Shown here: piece by piece, positions 10,122 through 23,800 of the stretch | Numbering within the stretch: position 1 is the first letter of the stretch | Layout of the letters: each line of letters opens with the position of its first letter | Origin: Glandiceps talaboti | Taxonomy: Eukaryota > Hemichordata > Enteropneusta > Spengelidae | Direction of reading: 5' to 3' | Assembly: GCF_964340395.1 (NCBI RefSeq) | Contig: NC_135554.1 | Location: 2,661,001 to 2,725,000, forward strand | Length of the DNA: 64,000 nt | Translations under genes and position numbers: made by a program | Notes under the pieces: model-generated | What the model was told of the DNA's origin: nothing | The model's database searches: none | What the model saw: the letters and a program-made list of their open reading frames with translations, nothing else

Positions 10122-10430
10122 GTTGCTGTGGCTATAGTCTTGACATCCTGGCTACCAGGTAGGTATTAGCAACTATGGTCTTGTACCTATGTCTATAATT
10201 TTGACATCCTAGCTACCAGGTAAATCTTAGCAACTATGTTCTTGTTGCTATGACTATAGTCTTGACATCCTAGCTACCAGGTAAATCTTAGCAACTATGT
10301 TCTTGTTGCTATGACTATTGTCTTGACATCGTAGCTACCAGGTAAATCTTAGCAACTATGTTCTTGTTGCTATGTCTCTAGTCTTGACATTCTAGCTACC
10401 AGGTGAGTCTTAGCAACTATATATTGTTGT
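10122..10430. repeat. 61-bp tandem repeat, 5 copies
   Basis: The word GACATC (GACATT in the last copy) starts at 10142, 10203, 10264, 10325 and 10386, a spacing of 61 bp. Copies share AGCTACCAGGTAAATCTTAG and an ATGTTCTTGTTGCTATG segment. The array ends a few bases before the giant 39-bp array. Confidence 0.93.
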
Positions 10431-10633
10431 TGCCATGGCTTAGTCCTCTAGAATGGACAGTGCTACAGTAATAGTTCTAATGTTCTCTAGAATGGACAGT
10501 GTTACAGTAATAGTTCTAGTGTTCTCTACAATGGACAGTGTTACAGTAATAGTTCTAATGTTCTCTACAATGGATAGTGTTACATTAATAGTTCTGGTGT
10601 TCTCTAGAATGGACAGTGTTACAGTAAGTTCTA

Positions 10634-11212
10634 GTGTTCTCTAGAATGGTCAGTGTTACATTAATAGTTCTAGTGTTCTCTACAATGGAAAGTGTTACAT
10701 TAATAGTTCTAGTGTTCTCTAGAATGGTCAGTGTTACAGTAATAGTTCTAATGTTCTCTACAATGGATAGTGTTACATTAATAGTTCTGGTGTTCTCTAG
10801 AATGGACAGTGTTACAGTAAGTTCTAGTGTTCTCTACAATGGCCAGTGTTACATTAATAGTTCTAGTGTTCTCTACAATGGAAAGTGTTACATTAATAGT
10901 TCTAGTGTTCTCTAGAATGGTCAGTGTTACAGTAATAGTTCTAGTGTTCTCTACAATGGATAGTGTTACATTAATAGTTCTGGTGTTCTCTAGAATGGAC
11001 AGTGTTACAGTAAGTTCTAGTGTTCTCTACAATGGCCAGTGTTACATTAATAGTTCTAATGCTCTCTACAATGGAAAGTGTTACATTAATAGTTCTAGTG
11101 TTCTCTAGAATGGTCAGTGTTACAGTAATAGTTCTAATGTTCTCTACAATGGATAGTGTTACATTAATAGTTCTGGTGTTCTCTAGAATGGACAGTGTTA
11201 CAGTAAGTTCTA
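10634..11212. repeat. 193-bp higher-order repeat, 3 copies, in array A
   Basis: Blocks start at 10634, 10827 and 11020, and the next block boundary is at 11213. Each is a pentamer of four 39-bp units and one 37-bp unit (4 x 39 + 37 = 193). The variant order is the same in each block, including the otherwise rare ATGGAAAG unit at position two. A more diverged block of the same length precedes them from about 10441. Confidence 0.88.
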
Positions 11213-14200
11213 GTGTTCTCTAGAATGGCCAGTGTTACATTAATAGTTCTAGTGTTCTCTACAATGGACAGTGTTACATTAATAGTTCTAGTGTTCTCTA
11301 GAATGGACAGTGTTACATTAATAGTTCTAGTGTTCTCTAGAATGGACAGTGTTACATTAATAGTTCTAGTGTTCTCTACAATGGACAGTGTTACAGTAAT
11401 AGTTCTAGTGTTCTCTAGAATGGACAGTGTTACAGTAATAGTTCTAGTGTTCTCTAGAATGGACAGTGTTACAATAATAGTTCTAATGTTCTCTACAATG
11501 GACAGTGTTACAGTAAGTTCTAGTGTTCTCTAGAATGGACAGTGTTACATTAATAGTTCTAGTGTTCTCTACAATGGACAGTGTTACAGTAATAGTTCTA
11601 GTGTTCTCTACAATGAACAGTGTTACATTAATAGTTCGTGTTCTCTAGAATGGACAGTGTTACATTAATAGTTCTAGTGTTCTCTAGAATGGACAGTGTT
11701 ACAGTAATAGTTCTAGTGTTCTCTACAATGGACAGTGTTACAGTAATAGTTCTAATGTTCTCTACAATGGACAGTGTTACAGTAATAGTTCTAGTGTTCT
11801 CTACAATGAACAGTGTTACAGTAATAGTTCTAGTGTTCTCTACAATGGACAGTGTTACAATAATAGTTCTAGTGTTCTCTACAATGGACAGTGTTACAAT
11901 AATAGTTCTAATGTTCTCTACAATGGACAGTGTTACAGTAAGTTCTAGTGTTCTCTAGAATGGACAGTGTTACATTAATAGTTCTAGTGTTCTCTAGAAT
12001 GGACAGTGTTACAGTAAGTTCTAGTGTTCTCTAGAATGGCCAGTGTTACATTAATAGTTCTAGTGTTCTCTACAATGGACAGTGTTACATTAATAGTTCT
12101 AGTGTTCTCTACAATGGACAGTGTTACATTAATAGTTCTAGTGTTCTCTAGAATAGACAGTGTTACATTAATAGTTCATGTTCTCTACAATGGATAGTGT
12201 TACATTAATAGTTCATGTTCTCTAGAATGGACAGTGTTACAATAATAGTTCTAGTGTTCTCTACAATGGATAGTGTTACAGTAATAGTTCTAATGTTCTC
12301 TACAATGGACAGTGTTACATTAATAGTTCATGTTCTCTACAATGGACAGTGTTACAGTAATAGATCTAGTGTCTCTACAATGGTCAGTGTTACATTAATA
12401 GTTCTAGTGTTCTCTAGAATGGACAGTGTTACAGTAATAGTTCTAGTGTTCTCTACAATGGACAGTGTTACATTAATAGTTCTAGTGTTCTCTACAATGG
12501 TCAGTGTTACAGTAATAGTTCTGGTGTTCTCTACAATGGACAGTGTTACAGTAATAGTTCTAATGTTCTCTACAATGGACAGTGTTACAGTAAGTTCTAG
12601 TGTTCTCTAGAATGGACAGTGTTACATTAATAGTTCTAGTGTTCTCTACAATGGACAGTGTTACAGTAATAGTTCTAGTGTTCTCTAGAATGGACAGTGT
12701 TACATTAATAGTTCTAGTGTTCTCTAGAATGGTCAGTGTTACATTAATAGTTCTAGTGTTCTCTACAATGGTCAGTGTTACAGTAATAGTTCTGGTGTTC
12801 TCTACAATGGACAGTGTTACAGTAATAGTTCTAATGTTCTCTACAATGGACAGTGTTACAGTAAGTTCTAGTGTTCTCTAGAATGGACAGTGTTACAGTA
12901 ATAGTTCTAGTGTTCTCTACAATGAACAGTGTTACAGTAATAGTTCTAATGTTCTCTAGAATGGTCAGTGTTACATTAATAGTTCTAATGTTCTCTAGAA
13001 TGGACAGTGTTACATTAATAGTTCTAATGTTCTCTACAATGGACAGTGTTACAGTAATAGTTCTAGTGTTCTCTACAATGGACAGTGTTACAGTAATAGA
13101 TCTAGTGTTCTCTAGAATGGACAGTGTTACATTAATAGTTCTAGTGTTCTCTAGAATGGACAGTGTTACATTAATAGTTCTAGTGTTCTCTACAATGGAC
13201 AGTGTTACAGTAATAGTTCTAGTGTTCTCTACAATGGACAGTGTTACATTAATAGTTCTAATGTTCTCTACAATGAACAGTGTTACATTAATAGTTCGTG
13301 TACTCTAGAATGGATAATGTTACATTAATAGTCCAATGTTCTCTAGAATGGACAGTGTTACAGTAATAGTTCTAATGTTCTCTAGAATGGACAGTGTTAC
13401 ATTAATAGTTCTAGTGTTCTCTAGAATGGACAGTGTTACAGTAATAGTTCTAGTGTTCTCTAGAATGGACAGTGTTACAGTAATAGTTCTAGTGTTCTCT
13501 AGAATGGACAATGTTACATTAATAGTTCTAATGTTCTCTACAATGGACAGTGTTACAGTAATAGTTCTAATGTTCTCTAGAATGGTCAGTGTTACAGTAA
13601 TAGTTCTAGTGTTCTCTACAATGAACAGTGTTACAGTAATAGTTCTAATGTTCTCTAGAATGGTCAGTGTTACAGTAATAGTTCTAATGTTCTCTAGAAT
13701 GGACAGTGTTACATTAATAGTTCTAATGTTCTCTACAATGGACAGTGTTACAGTAATAGTTCTAATGTTCTCTAGAATGGAAAGTGTTTTTACAGTAATA
13801 GTTCTAGTGTTCTCTACAATGGACAGTGTTACATTAATAGTTCTAGTGTTCTCTACAAAGGTCAGTGTTACAGTAATAGTTCTGGTGTTCTCTACAATGG
13901 ACAGTGTTACAGTAATAGTTCTAATGTTCTCTACAATGGACAGTGTTACAGTAAGTTCTAGTGTTCTCTAGAATGGACAGTGTTACATTAATAGTTCTAG
14001 TGTTCTCTACAATGGACAGTGTTACAGTAATAGTTCTAGTGTTCTCTAGAATGGACAGTGTTACATTAATAGTTCTAGTGTTCTCTAGAATGGTCAGTGT
14101 TACATTAATAGTTCTAGTGTTCTCTACAATGGTCAGTGTTACAGTAATAGTTCTGGTGTTCTCTACAATGGACAGTGTTACAGTAATAGTTCTAATGTTC

Positions 14201-17200
14201 TCTACAATGGACAGTGTTACAGTAAGTACTAGTGTTCTCTAGAATGGACAGTGTTACAGTAATAGTTCTAGTGTTCTCTAGAATGGACAGTGTTACAGTA
14301 ATAGTTCTAGTGTTCTCTACAATGGACAGTGTTACAGTAATAGTTCTAATGTTCTCTAGAATGGAAAGTGTTTTTACAGTAAGTTCTAGTGTTCTCTAGA
14401 ATGGACAGTGTTACATTAATAGTTCTAATGTTCTCTACAATGAGCAGTGTTACATTAATAGTTCGTGTACTCTAGAATGGACAATGTTACATTAATAGTC
14501 CAATGTTCTCTACAATGAGCAGTGTTACATTAATAGTTCTAATGTTCTCTAGAATGGACAGTGTTACAGTAATAGTTCTAGTGTTCTCTACAATGGACAG
14601 TGTTACATTAATAGTTCTAATGTTCTCTACAATGAACAGTGTTACATTAATAGTTCGTGTACTCTAGAATGGATAATGTTACATTAATAGTCCAATGTTC
14701 TCTAGAATGGACAGTGTTACAGTAATAGTTCTAGTGTTCTCTAGAATGGACAGTGTTACAGTAATAGTTCTAGTGTTCTCTAGAATGGACAGTGTTACAG
14801 TAATAGTTCTAGTGTTCTCTAGAATGGACAATGTTACATTAATAGTTCTAATGTTCTCTACAATGGACAGTGTTACAGTAATAGTTCTAATGTTCTCTAG
14901 AATGGTCAGTGTTACAGTAATAGTTCTAGTGTTCTCTACAATGAACAGTGTTACAGTAATAGTTCTAATGTTCTCTAGAATGGGCAGTGTTACAGTAATA
15001 GTTCTAATGTTCTCTAGAATGGACAGTGTTACATTAATAGTTCTAATGTTCTCTACAATGGACAGTGTTACAGTAATAGTTCTAATGTTCTCTAGAATGG
15101 AAAGTGTTTTTACAGTAAGTTCTAGTGTTCTCTAGAATGGACAGTGTTACATTAATAGTTCTAATGTTCTCTACAATGAGCAGTGTTACATTAATAGTTC
15201 GTGTACTCTAGAATGGACAATGTTACATTAATAGTCCAATGTTCTCTACAATGGACAGTGTTACATTAATAGTTCTAGTGTTCTCTAGAATGGACAGTGT
15301 TACATTAATAGTTCTAATGTTATCTACAATGGACAGTGTTACAGTAATAGTTCTAGTGTTCTCTAGAATGGACAGTGTTACAGTAAGTTCTAGTGTTCTC
15401 TAGAATGGCCAGTGTTACATTAATAGTTCTAGTGTTCTCTACAATGGACAGTGTTACATTAATAGTTCTAGTGTTCTCTACAATGGACAGTGTTACATTA
15501 ATAGTTCTAGTGTTCTCTAGAATGGACAGTGTTACATTAATAGTTCATGTTCTCTACAATGGATAGTGTTACATTAATAGTTCATGTTCTCTAGAATGGA
15601 CAGTGTTACAATAATAGTTCTAGTGTTCTCTACAATGGATAGTGTTACAGTAATAGTTCTAATGTTCTCTACAATGGACAGTGTTACATTAATAGTTCAT
15701 GTTCTCTACAATGGACAGTGTTACAGTAATAGATCTAGTGTCTCTACAATGGTCAGTGTTACATTAATAGTTCTAGTGTTCTCTAGAATGGACAGTGTTA
15801 CAGTAATAGTTCTAGTGTTCTCTACAATGGACAGTGTTACATTAATAGTTCTAGTGTTCTCTACAATGGTCAGTGTTACAGTAATAGTTCTGGTGTTCTC
15901 TACAATGGACAGTGTTACATTAATAGTTCTAGTGTTCTCTACAATGGACAGTGTTACAGTAATAGTTCTAGTGTTCTCTAGAATGGACAGTGTTACATTA
16001 ATAGTTCTAGTGTTCTCTAGAATGGTCAGTGTTACATTAATAGTTCTAGTGTTCTCTACAATGGTCAGTGTTACAGTAATAGTTCTGGTGTTCTCTACAA
16101 TGGACAGTGTTACAGTAATAGTTCTAATGTTCTCTACAATGGACAGTGTTACAGTAAGTTCTAGTGTTCTCTAGAATGGACAGTGTTACAGTAATAGTTC
16201 TAGTGTTCTCTAGAATGGACAGTGTTACAGTAATAGTTCTAGTGTTCTCTACAATGGACAGTGTTACAGTAATAGTTCTAATGTTCTCTAGAATGGAAAG
16301 TGTTTTTACAGTAAGTTCTAGTGTTCTCTAGAATGGACAGTGTTACATTAATAGTTCTAATGTTCTCTACAATGAGCAGTGTTACATTAATAGTTCGTGT
16401 ACTCTAGAATGGACAATGTTACATTAATAGTCCAATGTTCTCTACAATGAGCAGTGTTACATTAATAGTTCTAATGTTCTCTAGAATGGACAGTGTTACA
16501 TTAATAGTTCTAATGTTCTCTACAATGAACAGTGTTACATTAATAGTTCGTGTACTCTAGAATGGATAATGTTACATTAATAGTCCAATGTTCTCTAGAA
16601 TGGACAGTGTTACAGTAATAGTTCTAATGTTCTCTAGAATGGACAGTGTTACATTAATAGTTCTAGTGTTCTCTACAATGGACAGTGTTACAGTAATAGT
16701 TCTAGTGTTCTCTAGAATGGACAGTGTTACAGTAATAGTTCTAGTGTTCTCTAGAATGGACAATGTTACATTAATAGTTCTAATGTTCTCTACAATGGAC
16801 AGTGTTACAGTAATAGTTCTAATGTTCTCTAGAATGGTCAGTGTTACAGTAATAGTTCTAGTGTTCTCTACAATGAACAGTGTTACAGTAATAGTTCTAA
16901 TGTTCTCTAGAATGGTCAGTGTTACATTAATAGTTCTAATGTTCTCTAGAATGGACAGTGTTACATTAATAGTTCTAATGTTCTCTACAATGGACAGTGT
17001 TACAGTAATAGTTCTAGTGTTCTCTAGAATGGACAGTGTTACAGTAATAGATCTAGTGTTCTCTAGAATGGACAGTGTTACATTAATAGTTCTAGTGTTC
17101 TCTAGAATGGACAGTGTTACATTAATAGTTCTAGTGTTCTCTACAATGGACAGTGTTACAGTAATAGTTCTAGTGTTCTCTACAATGGACAGTGTTACAT

Positions 17201-20200
17201 TAATAGTTCTAATGTTCTCTACAATGAACAGTGTTACATTAATAGTTCGTGTACTCTAGAATGGATAATGTTACATTAATAGTCCAATGTTCTCTAGAAT
17301 GGACAGTGTTACAGTAATAGTTCTAATGTTCTCTAGAATGGACAGTGTTACATTAATAGTTCTAGTGTTCTCTACAATGGACAGTGTTACAGTAATAGTT
17401 CTAGTGTTCTCTAGAATGGACAGTGTTACAGTAATAGTTCTAGTGTTCTCTAGAATGGACAATGTTACATTAATAGTTCTAATGTTCTCTACAATGGACA
17501 GTGTTACAGTAATAGTTCTAATGTTCTCTAGAATGGTCAGTGTTACAGTAATAGTTCTAGTGTTCTCTACAATGAACAGTGTTACAGTAATAGTTCTAAT
17601 GTTCTCTAGAATGGTCAGTGTTACATTAATAGTTCTAATGTTCTCTACAATGGACAGTGTTACATTAATAGTTCTAATGTTCTCTACAATGGACAGTGTT
17701 ACAGTAATAGTTCTAGTGTTCTCTAGAATGGACAGTGTTACAGTAATAGTTCTAGTGTTCTCTAGAATGGACAGTGTTACATTAATAGTTCTAGTGTTCT
17801 CTAGAATGGACAGTGTTACATTAATAGTTCTAGTGTTCTCTACAATGAACAGTGTTACAGTAATAGTTCTAGTGTTCTCTACAATGGACAGTGTTACATT
17901 AATAGTTCTAATGCTCTCTACAATGGACAGTGTTACATTAATAGTTCTAATGTTCTCTAGAATGGACAGTGGTACATTAATAGTTCTAATGCTCTCTAGA
18001 ATGGACAGTGTTACATTAATAGTTCTAGTGTTCTCTAGAATGGACAGTGTTACAGTAATAGTTCTAGTGTTCTCTAGAATGGACAGTGTTACATTAATAG
18101 TTCTAATGCTCTCTAGAATGGACAGTGTTACATTAATAGTTCTAGTGTTCTCTAGAATGGACAGTGTTACAGTAATAGATCTAGTGTTCTCTAGAATGGA
18201 CAGTGGTACATTAATAGTTCTAATGTTCTCTACAATGGACAGTGTTACATTAATAGTTCTAGTGTTCTCTACAATGGACAGTTTTACAGTAATAGTTCTA
18301 GTGTTCTCTAGAATGGACAGTGTTACAATAATAGTTCTAGTGTTCTCTAGAATGGACAATGTTACAATAATAGATCTAGTGTTCTCTAGAATGGACAGTG
18401 GTACATTAATAGTTCTAATGTTCTCTACAACGGACAGTGTTACATTAATAGTTCTAGTGTTCTCTAGAATGGACAGTTTTACAGTAATAGTTCTAGTGTT
18501 CTCTAGAATGGACAGTGTTACAATAATAGTTCTAGTGTTCTCTAGAATGGACAGTGTTACATTAATAGTTCTAGTGTTCTCTAGAATGGACAGTGTTACA
18601 GTAATAGATCTAGTGTTCTCTAGAATGGTCAGTGTTACAGTAATAGTTCTAATGTTCTCTGCAATGGACAGTGTTACAGTAATAGTTCTAATGTTCTCTA
18701 GAATGGACAGTGTTACAATAATAGTTCTAGTGTTCTCTACAATGGACAGTGTTACAGTAATAGTTCTAGTGTTCTCTACAATGGTCAGTGTTACATTAAT
18801 AGTTCTAGTGTTCTCTAGAATGGACAGTGTTACAGTAATAGTTCTAGTGTTCTCTACAATGGTCAGTGTTACATTAATAGTTCTAGTGTTCTCTAGAATG
18901 GACAGTGTTACAGTAATAGTTCTAATGTTCTCTAGAATGGACAGTGTTACAGTAATAGTTCTAGTGTTCTCTACAATGGTCAGTGTTACATTAATAGTTC
19001 TAATGCTCTCTAGAATGGACAGTGTTACAGTAAGTTCTAGTGTTCTCTAGAATGGACAGTGTTACATTAATAGTTCTAATGTTCTCTACAATGGACAGTG
19101 TTACATTAATAGTTCTAGTGTTCTCTACAATGGACAGTGTTACAGTAATAGTTCTAGTGTTCTCTAGAATGGACAATGTTACATTAATAGTTCTAATGTT
19201 CTCTACAATGGACAGTGTTACAGTAATAGTTCTAATGTTCTCTAGAATGGACAGTGTTACAATAATAGTTCTAGTGTTCTCTACAATGAACAGTGTTACA
19301 GTAATAGTTCTAATGTTCTCTAGAATGGTCAGTGTTACATTAATAGTTCTAATGTTCTCTAGAATGGACAGTGTTACATTAATAGTTCTAATGTTCTCTA
19401 CAATGGACAGTGTAACAGTAATAGTTCTAGTGTTCTCTAGAATGGACAGTGTTACAGTAATAGTTCTAGTGTTCTCTAGAATGGACAGTGTTACATTAAT
19501 AGTTCTAGTGTTCTCTAGAATGGACAGTGTTACATTAATAGTTCTAGTGTTCTCTACAATGAACAGTGTTACAGTAATAGTTCTAGTGTTCTCTACAATG
19601 GACAGTGTTACATTAATAGTTCTAATGCTCTCTACAATGGACAGTGTTACATTAATAGTTCTAATGTTCTCTAGAATGGACAGTGGTACATTAATAGTTC
19701 TAATGCTCTCTAGAATGGACAGTGTTACATTAATAGTTCTAGTGTTCTCTAGAATGGACAGTGTTACAGTAATAGTTCTAGTGTTCTCTAGAATGGACAG
19801 TGTTACAGTAATAGTTCTAATGCTCTCTAGAATGGACAGTGTTACATTAATAGTTCTAGTGTTCTCTAGAATGGACAGTGTTACAGTAATAGTTCTAGTG
19901 TTCTCTAGAATGGACAGTGTTACATTAATAGTTCTAATGCTCTCTAGAATGGACAGTGTTACATTAATAGTTCTAGTGTTCTCTAGAATGGACAGTGTTA
20001 CAGTAATAGATCTAGTGTTCTCTAGAATGGACAGTGGTACATTAATAGTTCTAATGTTCTCTACAATGGACAGTGTTACATTAATAGTTCTAGTGTTCTC
20101 TACAATGGACAGTTTTACAGTAATAGTTCTAGTGTTCTCTAGAATGGACAGTGTTACAATAATAGTTCTAGTGTTCTCTAGAATGGACAATGTTACAGTA

Positions 20201-20870
20201 ATAGATCTAGTGTTCTCTAGAATGGACAGTGGTACATTAATAGTTCTAATGTTCTCTACAATGGACAGTGTTACATTAATAGTTCTAGTGTTCTCTAGAA
20301 TGGACAGTTTTACAGTAATAGTTCTAGTGTTCTCTAGAATGGACAGTGTTACAATAATAGTTCTAGTGTTCTCTAGAATGGACAGTGTTACATTAATAGT
20401 TCTAGTGTTCTCTAGAATGGACAGTGTTACAGTAATAGATCTAGTGTTCTCTAGAATGGTCAGTGTTACAGTAATAGTTCTAATGTTCTCTGCAATGGAC
20501 AGTGTTACAGTAATAGTTCTAATGTTCTCTAGAATGGACAGTGTTACAATAATAGTTCTAGTGTTCTCTACAATGGACAGTGTTACAGTAATAGTTCTAG
20601 TGTTCTCTACAATGGTCAGTGTTACATTAATAGTTCTAGTGTTCTCTAGAATGGACAGTGTTACAGTAATAGTTCTAGTGTTCTCTACAATGGTCAGTGT
20701 TACATTAATAGTTCTAGTGTTCTCTAGAATGGACAGTGTTACAGTAATAGTTCTAATGTTCTCTAGAATGGACAGTGTTACAGTAATAGTTCTAGTGTTC
20801 TCTACAATGGTCAGTGTTACATTAATAGTTCTAATGCTCTCTAGAATGGACAGTGTTACAGTAAGTTCTA

Positions 20871-23800
20871 GTGTTCTCTAGAATGGACAGTGTTACATTA
20901 ATAGTTCTAGTGTTCTCTACAATGGACAGTGTTACATTAATAGTTCTAGTGTTCTCTACAATGGTCAGTGTTACAGTAATAGTTCTAGTGTTCTCTAGAA
21001 TGAACAGTGTTACAGTAATAGTTCTAGTGTTCTCTAGAATGGATAGTGTTACATTAATAGTTCTAATGTTCTCTACAATGGATAGTGTTACATTAATAGT
21101 TCTAGTGTTCTCTAGAATGAACAGTGTTACAGTAATAGTTCTAGTGTTCTCTAGAATGGATAGTGTTACATTAATAGTTCTAATGTTCTCTACAATGGAT
21201 AGTGTTACATTAATAGTTCTAGTGTTCTCTAGAATGGACAGTGTTACATTAATAGTTCTAATGTTCTCTACAATGGATAGTGTTACATTAATAGTTCTAG
21301 TGTTCTCTACAATGGACAGTGTTACATTAATAGTTCTAATGTTCTCTAGAATGGACAGTGTTACATTAATAGTTCTAATGTTCTCTAGAATGGACAGTGT
21401 TACATTAATAGTTCTAGTGTTCTCTAGAATGGACAGTGTTACAGTAATAGTTCTAATGTTCTCTAGAATGGACAGCGTTACAGTAATAGTTCTAGTGTTC
21501 TCTACAATGGTCAGTGTTACATTAATAGTTCTAATGCTCTCTAGAATGGACAGTGTTACAGTAAGTTCTAGTGTTCTCTAGAATGGACAGTGTTACATTA
21601 ATAGTTCTAGTGTTCTCTAGAATGGACAGTGTTACATTAATAGTTCTAATGTTCTCTACAATGGACAGTGTTACATTAATAGTTCTAGTGTTCTCTAGAA
21701 TGGACGGTGTTACATTAATAGTTCTAGTGTTCTCTACAATGGTCAGTGTTACAGTAATAGTTCTAGTGTTCTCTAGAATGAACAGTGTTACAGTAATAGT
21801 TCTAGTGTTCTCTAGAATGGATAGTGTTACATTAATAGTTCTAATGTTCTCTACAATGGATAGTGTTACATTAATAGTTCTAGTGTTCTCTAGAATGGAC
21901 AGTGTTACATTAATAGTTCTAATGTTCTCTACAATGGATAGTGTTACAGTAATAGTTCTAGTGTTCTCTAGAATGGTCAGTGTTACATTAATAGTTCTAA
22001 TGTTCTCTAGAATGGACAGTGTTACAGTAATAGTTCTAGTGTTCTCTACAATGGACAGTGTTACATTAATAGTTCTAATGTTCTCTACAATGGACAGTGT
22101 TACATTAATAGTTCTAGTGTTCTCTACAATGGACAGTGTTACAGTAATAGTTCTAGTGTTCTCTAGAATGGACAATGTTACATTAATAGTTCTAATGTTC
22201 TCTACAATGGACAGTGTTACAGTAATAGTTCTAATGTTCTCTAGAATGGTCAGTGTTACAGTAATAGTTCTAGTGTTCTCTACAATGAACAGTGTTACAG
22301 TAATAGTTCTAATGTTCTCTAGAATGGTCAGTGTTACATTAATAGTTCTAATGTTCTCTAGAATGGACAGTGTTACATTAATAGTTCTAATGTTCTCTAC
22401 AATGGACAGTGTTACAGTAATAGTTCTAGTGTTCTCTAGAATGGACAGTGTTACAGTAATAGTTCTAGTGTTCTCTAGAATGGACAGTGTTACATTAATA
22501 GTTCTAGTGTTCTCTAGAATGGACAGTGTTACATTAATAGTTCTAGTGTTCTCTACAATGAACAGTGTTACAGTAATAGTTCTAGTGTTCTCTACAATGG
22601 ACAGTGTTACATTAATAGTTCTAATGCTCTCTACAATGGACAGTGTTACATTAATAGTTCTAATGTTCTCTAGAATGGACAGTGGTACATTAATAGTTCT
22701 AATGCTCTCTAGAATGGACAGTGTTACATTAATAGTTCTAGTGTTCTCTAGAATGGACAGTGTTACAGTAATAGTTCTAGTGTTCTCTAGAATGGACAGT
22801 GTTACATTAATAGTTCTAATGCTCTCTAGAATGGACAGTGTTACATTAATAGTTCTAGTGTTCTCTAGAATGGACAGTGTTACAGTAATAGATCTAGTGT
22901 TCTCTAGAATGGACAGTGGTACATTAATAGTTCTAATGTTCTCTACAATGGACAGTGTTACATTAATAGTTCTAGTGTTCTCTACAATGGACAGTTTTAC
23001 AGTAATAGTTCTAGTGTTCTCTAGAATGGACAGTGTTACAATAATAGTTCTAGTGTTCTCTAGAATGGACAATGTTACAGTAATAGATCTAGTGTTCTCT
23101 AGAATGGACAGTGGTACATTAATAGTTCTAGTGTTCTCTACAATGGTCAGTGTTACAGTAATAGTTCTAGTGTTCTCTAGAATGAACAGTGTTACAGTAA
23201 TAGTTCTAGTGTTCTCTAGAATGGATAGTGTTACATTAATAGTTCTAATGTTCTCTACAATGGATAGTGTTACATTAATAGTTCTAGTGTTCTCTAGAAT
23301 GAACAGTGTTACAGTAATAGTTCTAGTGTTCTCTAGAATGGATAGTGTTACATTAATAGTTCTAATGTTCTCTACAATGGATAGTGTTACATTAATAGTT
23401 CTAGTGTTCTCTAGAATGGACAGTGTTACATTAATAGTTCTAATGTTCTCTACAATGGATAGTGTTACATTAATAGTTCTAGTGTTCTCTACAATGGACA
23501 GTGTTACATTAATAGTTCTAATGTTCTCTAGAATGGACAGTGTTACATTAATAGTTCTAATGTTCTCTAGAATGGACAGTGTTACATTAATAGTTCTAGT
23601 GTTCTCTAGAATGGACAGTGTTACAGTAATAGTTCTAATGTTCTCTAGAATGGACAGCGTTACAGTAATAGTTCTAGTGTTCTCTACAATGGTCAGTGTT
23701 ACATTAATAGTTCTAATGCTCTCTAGAATGGACAGTGTTACAGTAAGTTCTAGTGTTCTCTAGAATGGACAGTGTTACATTAATAGTTCTAGTGTTCTCT

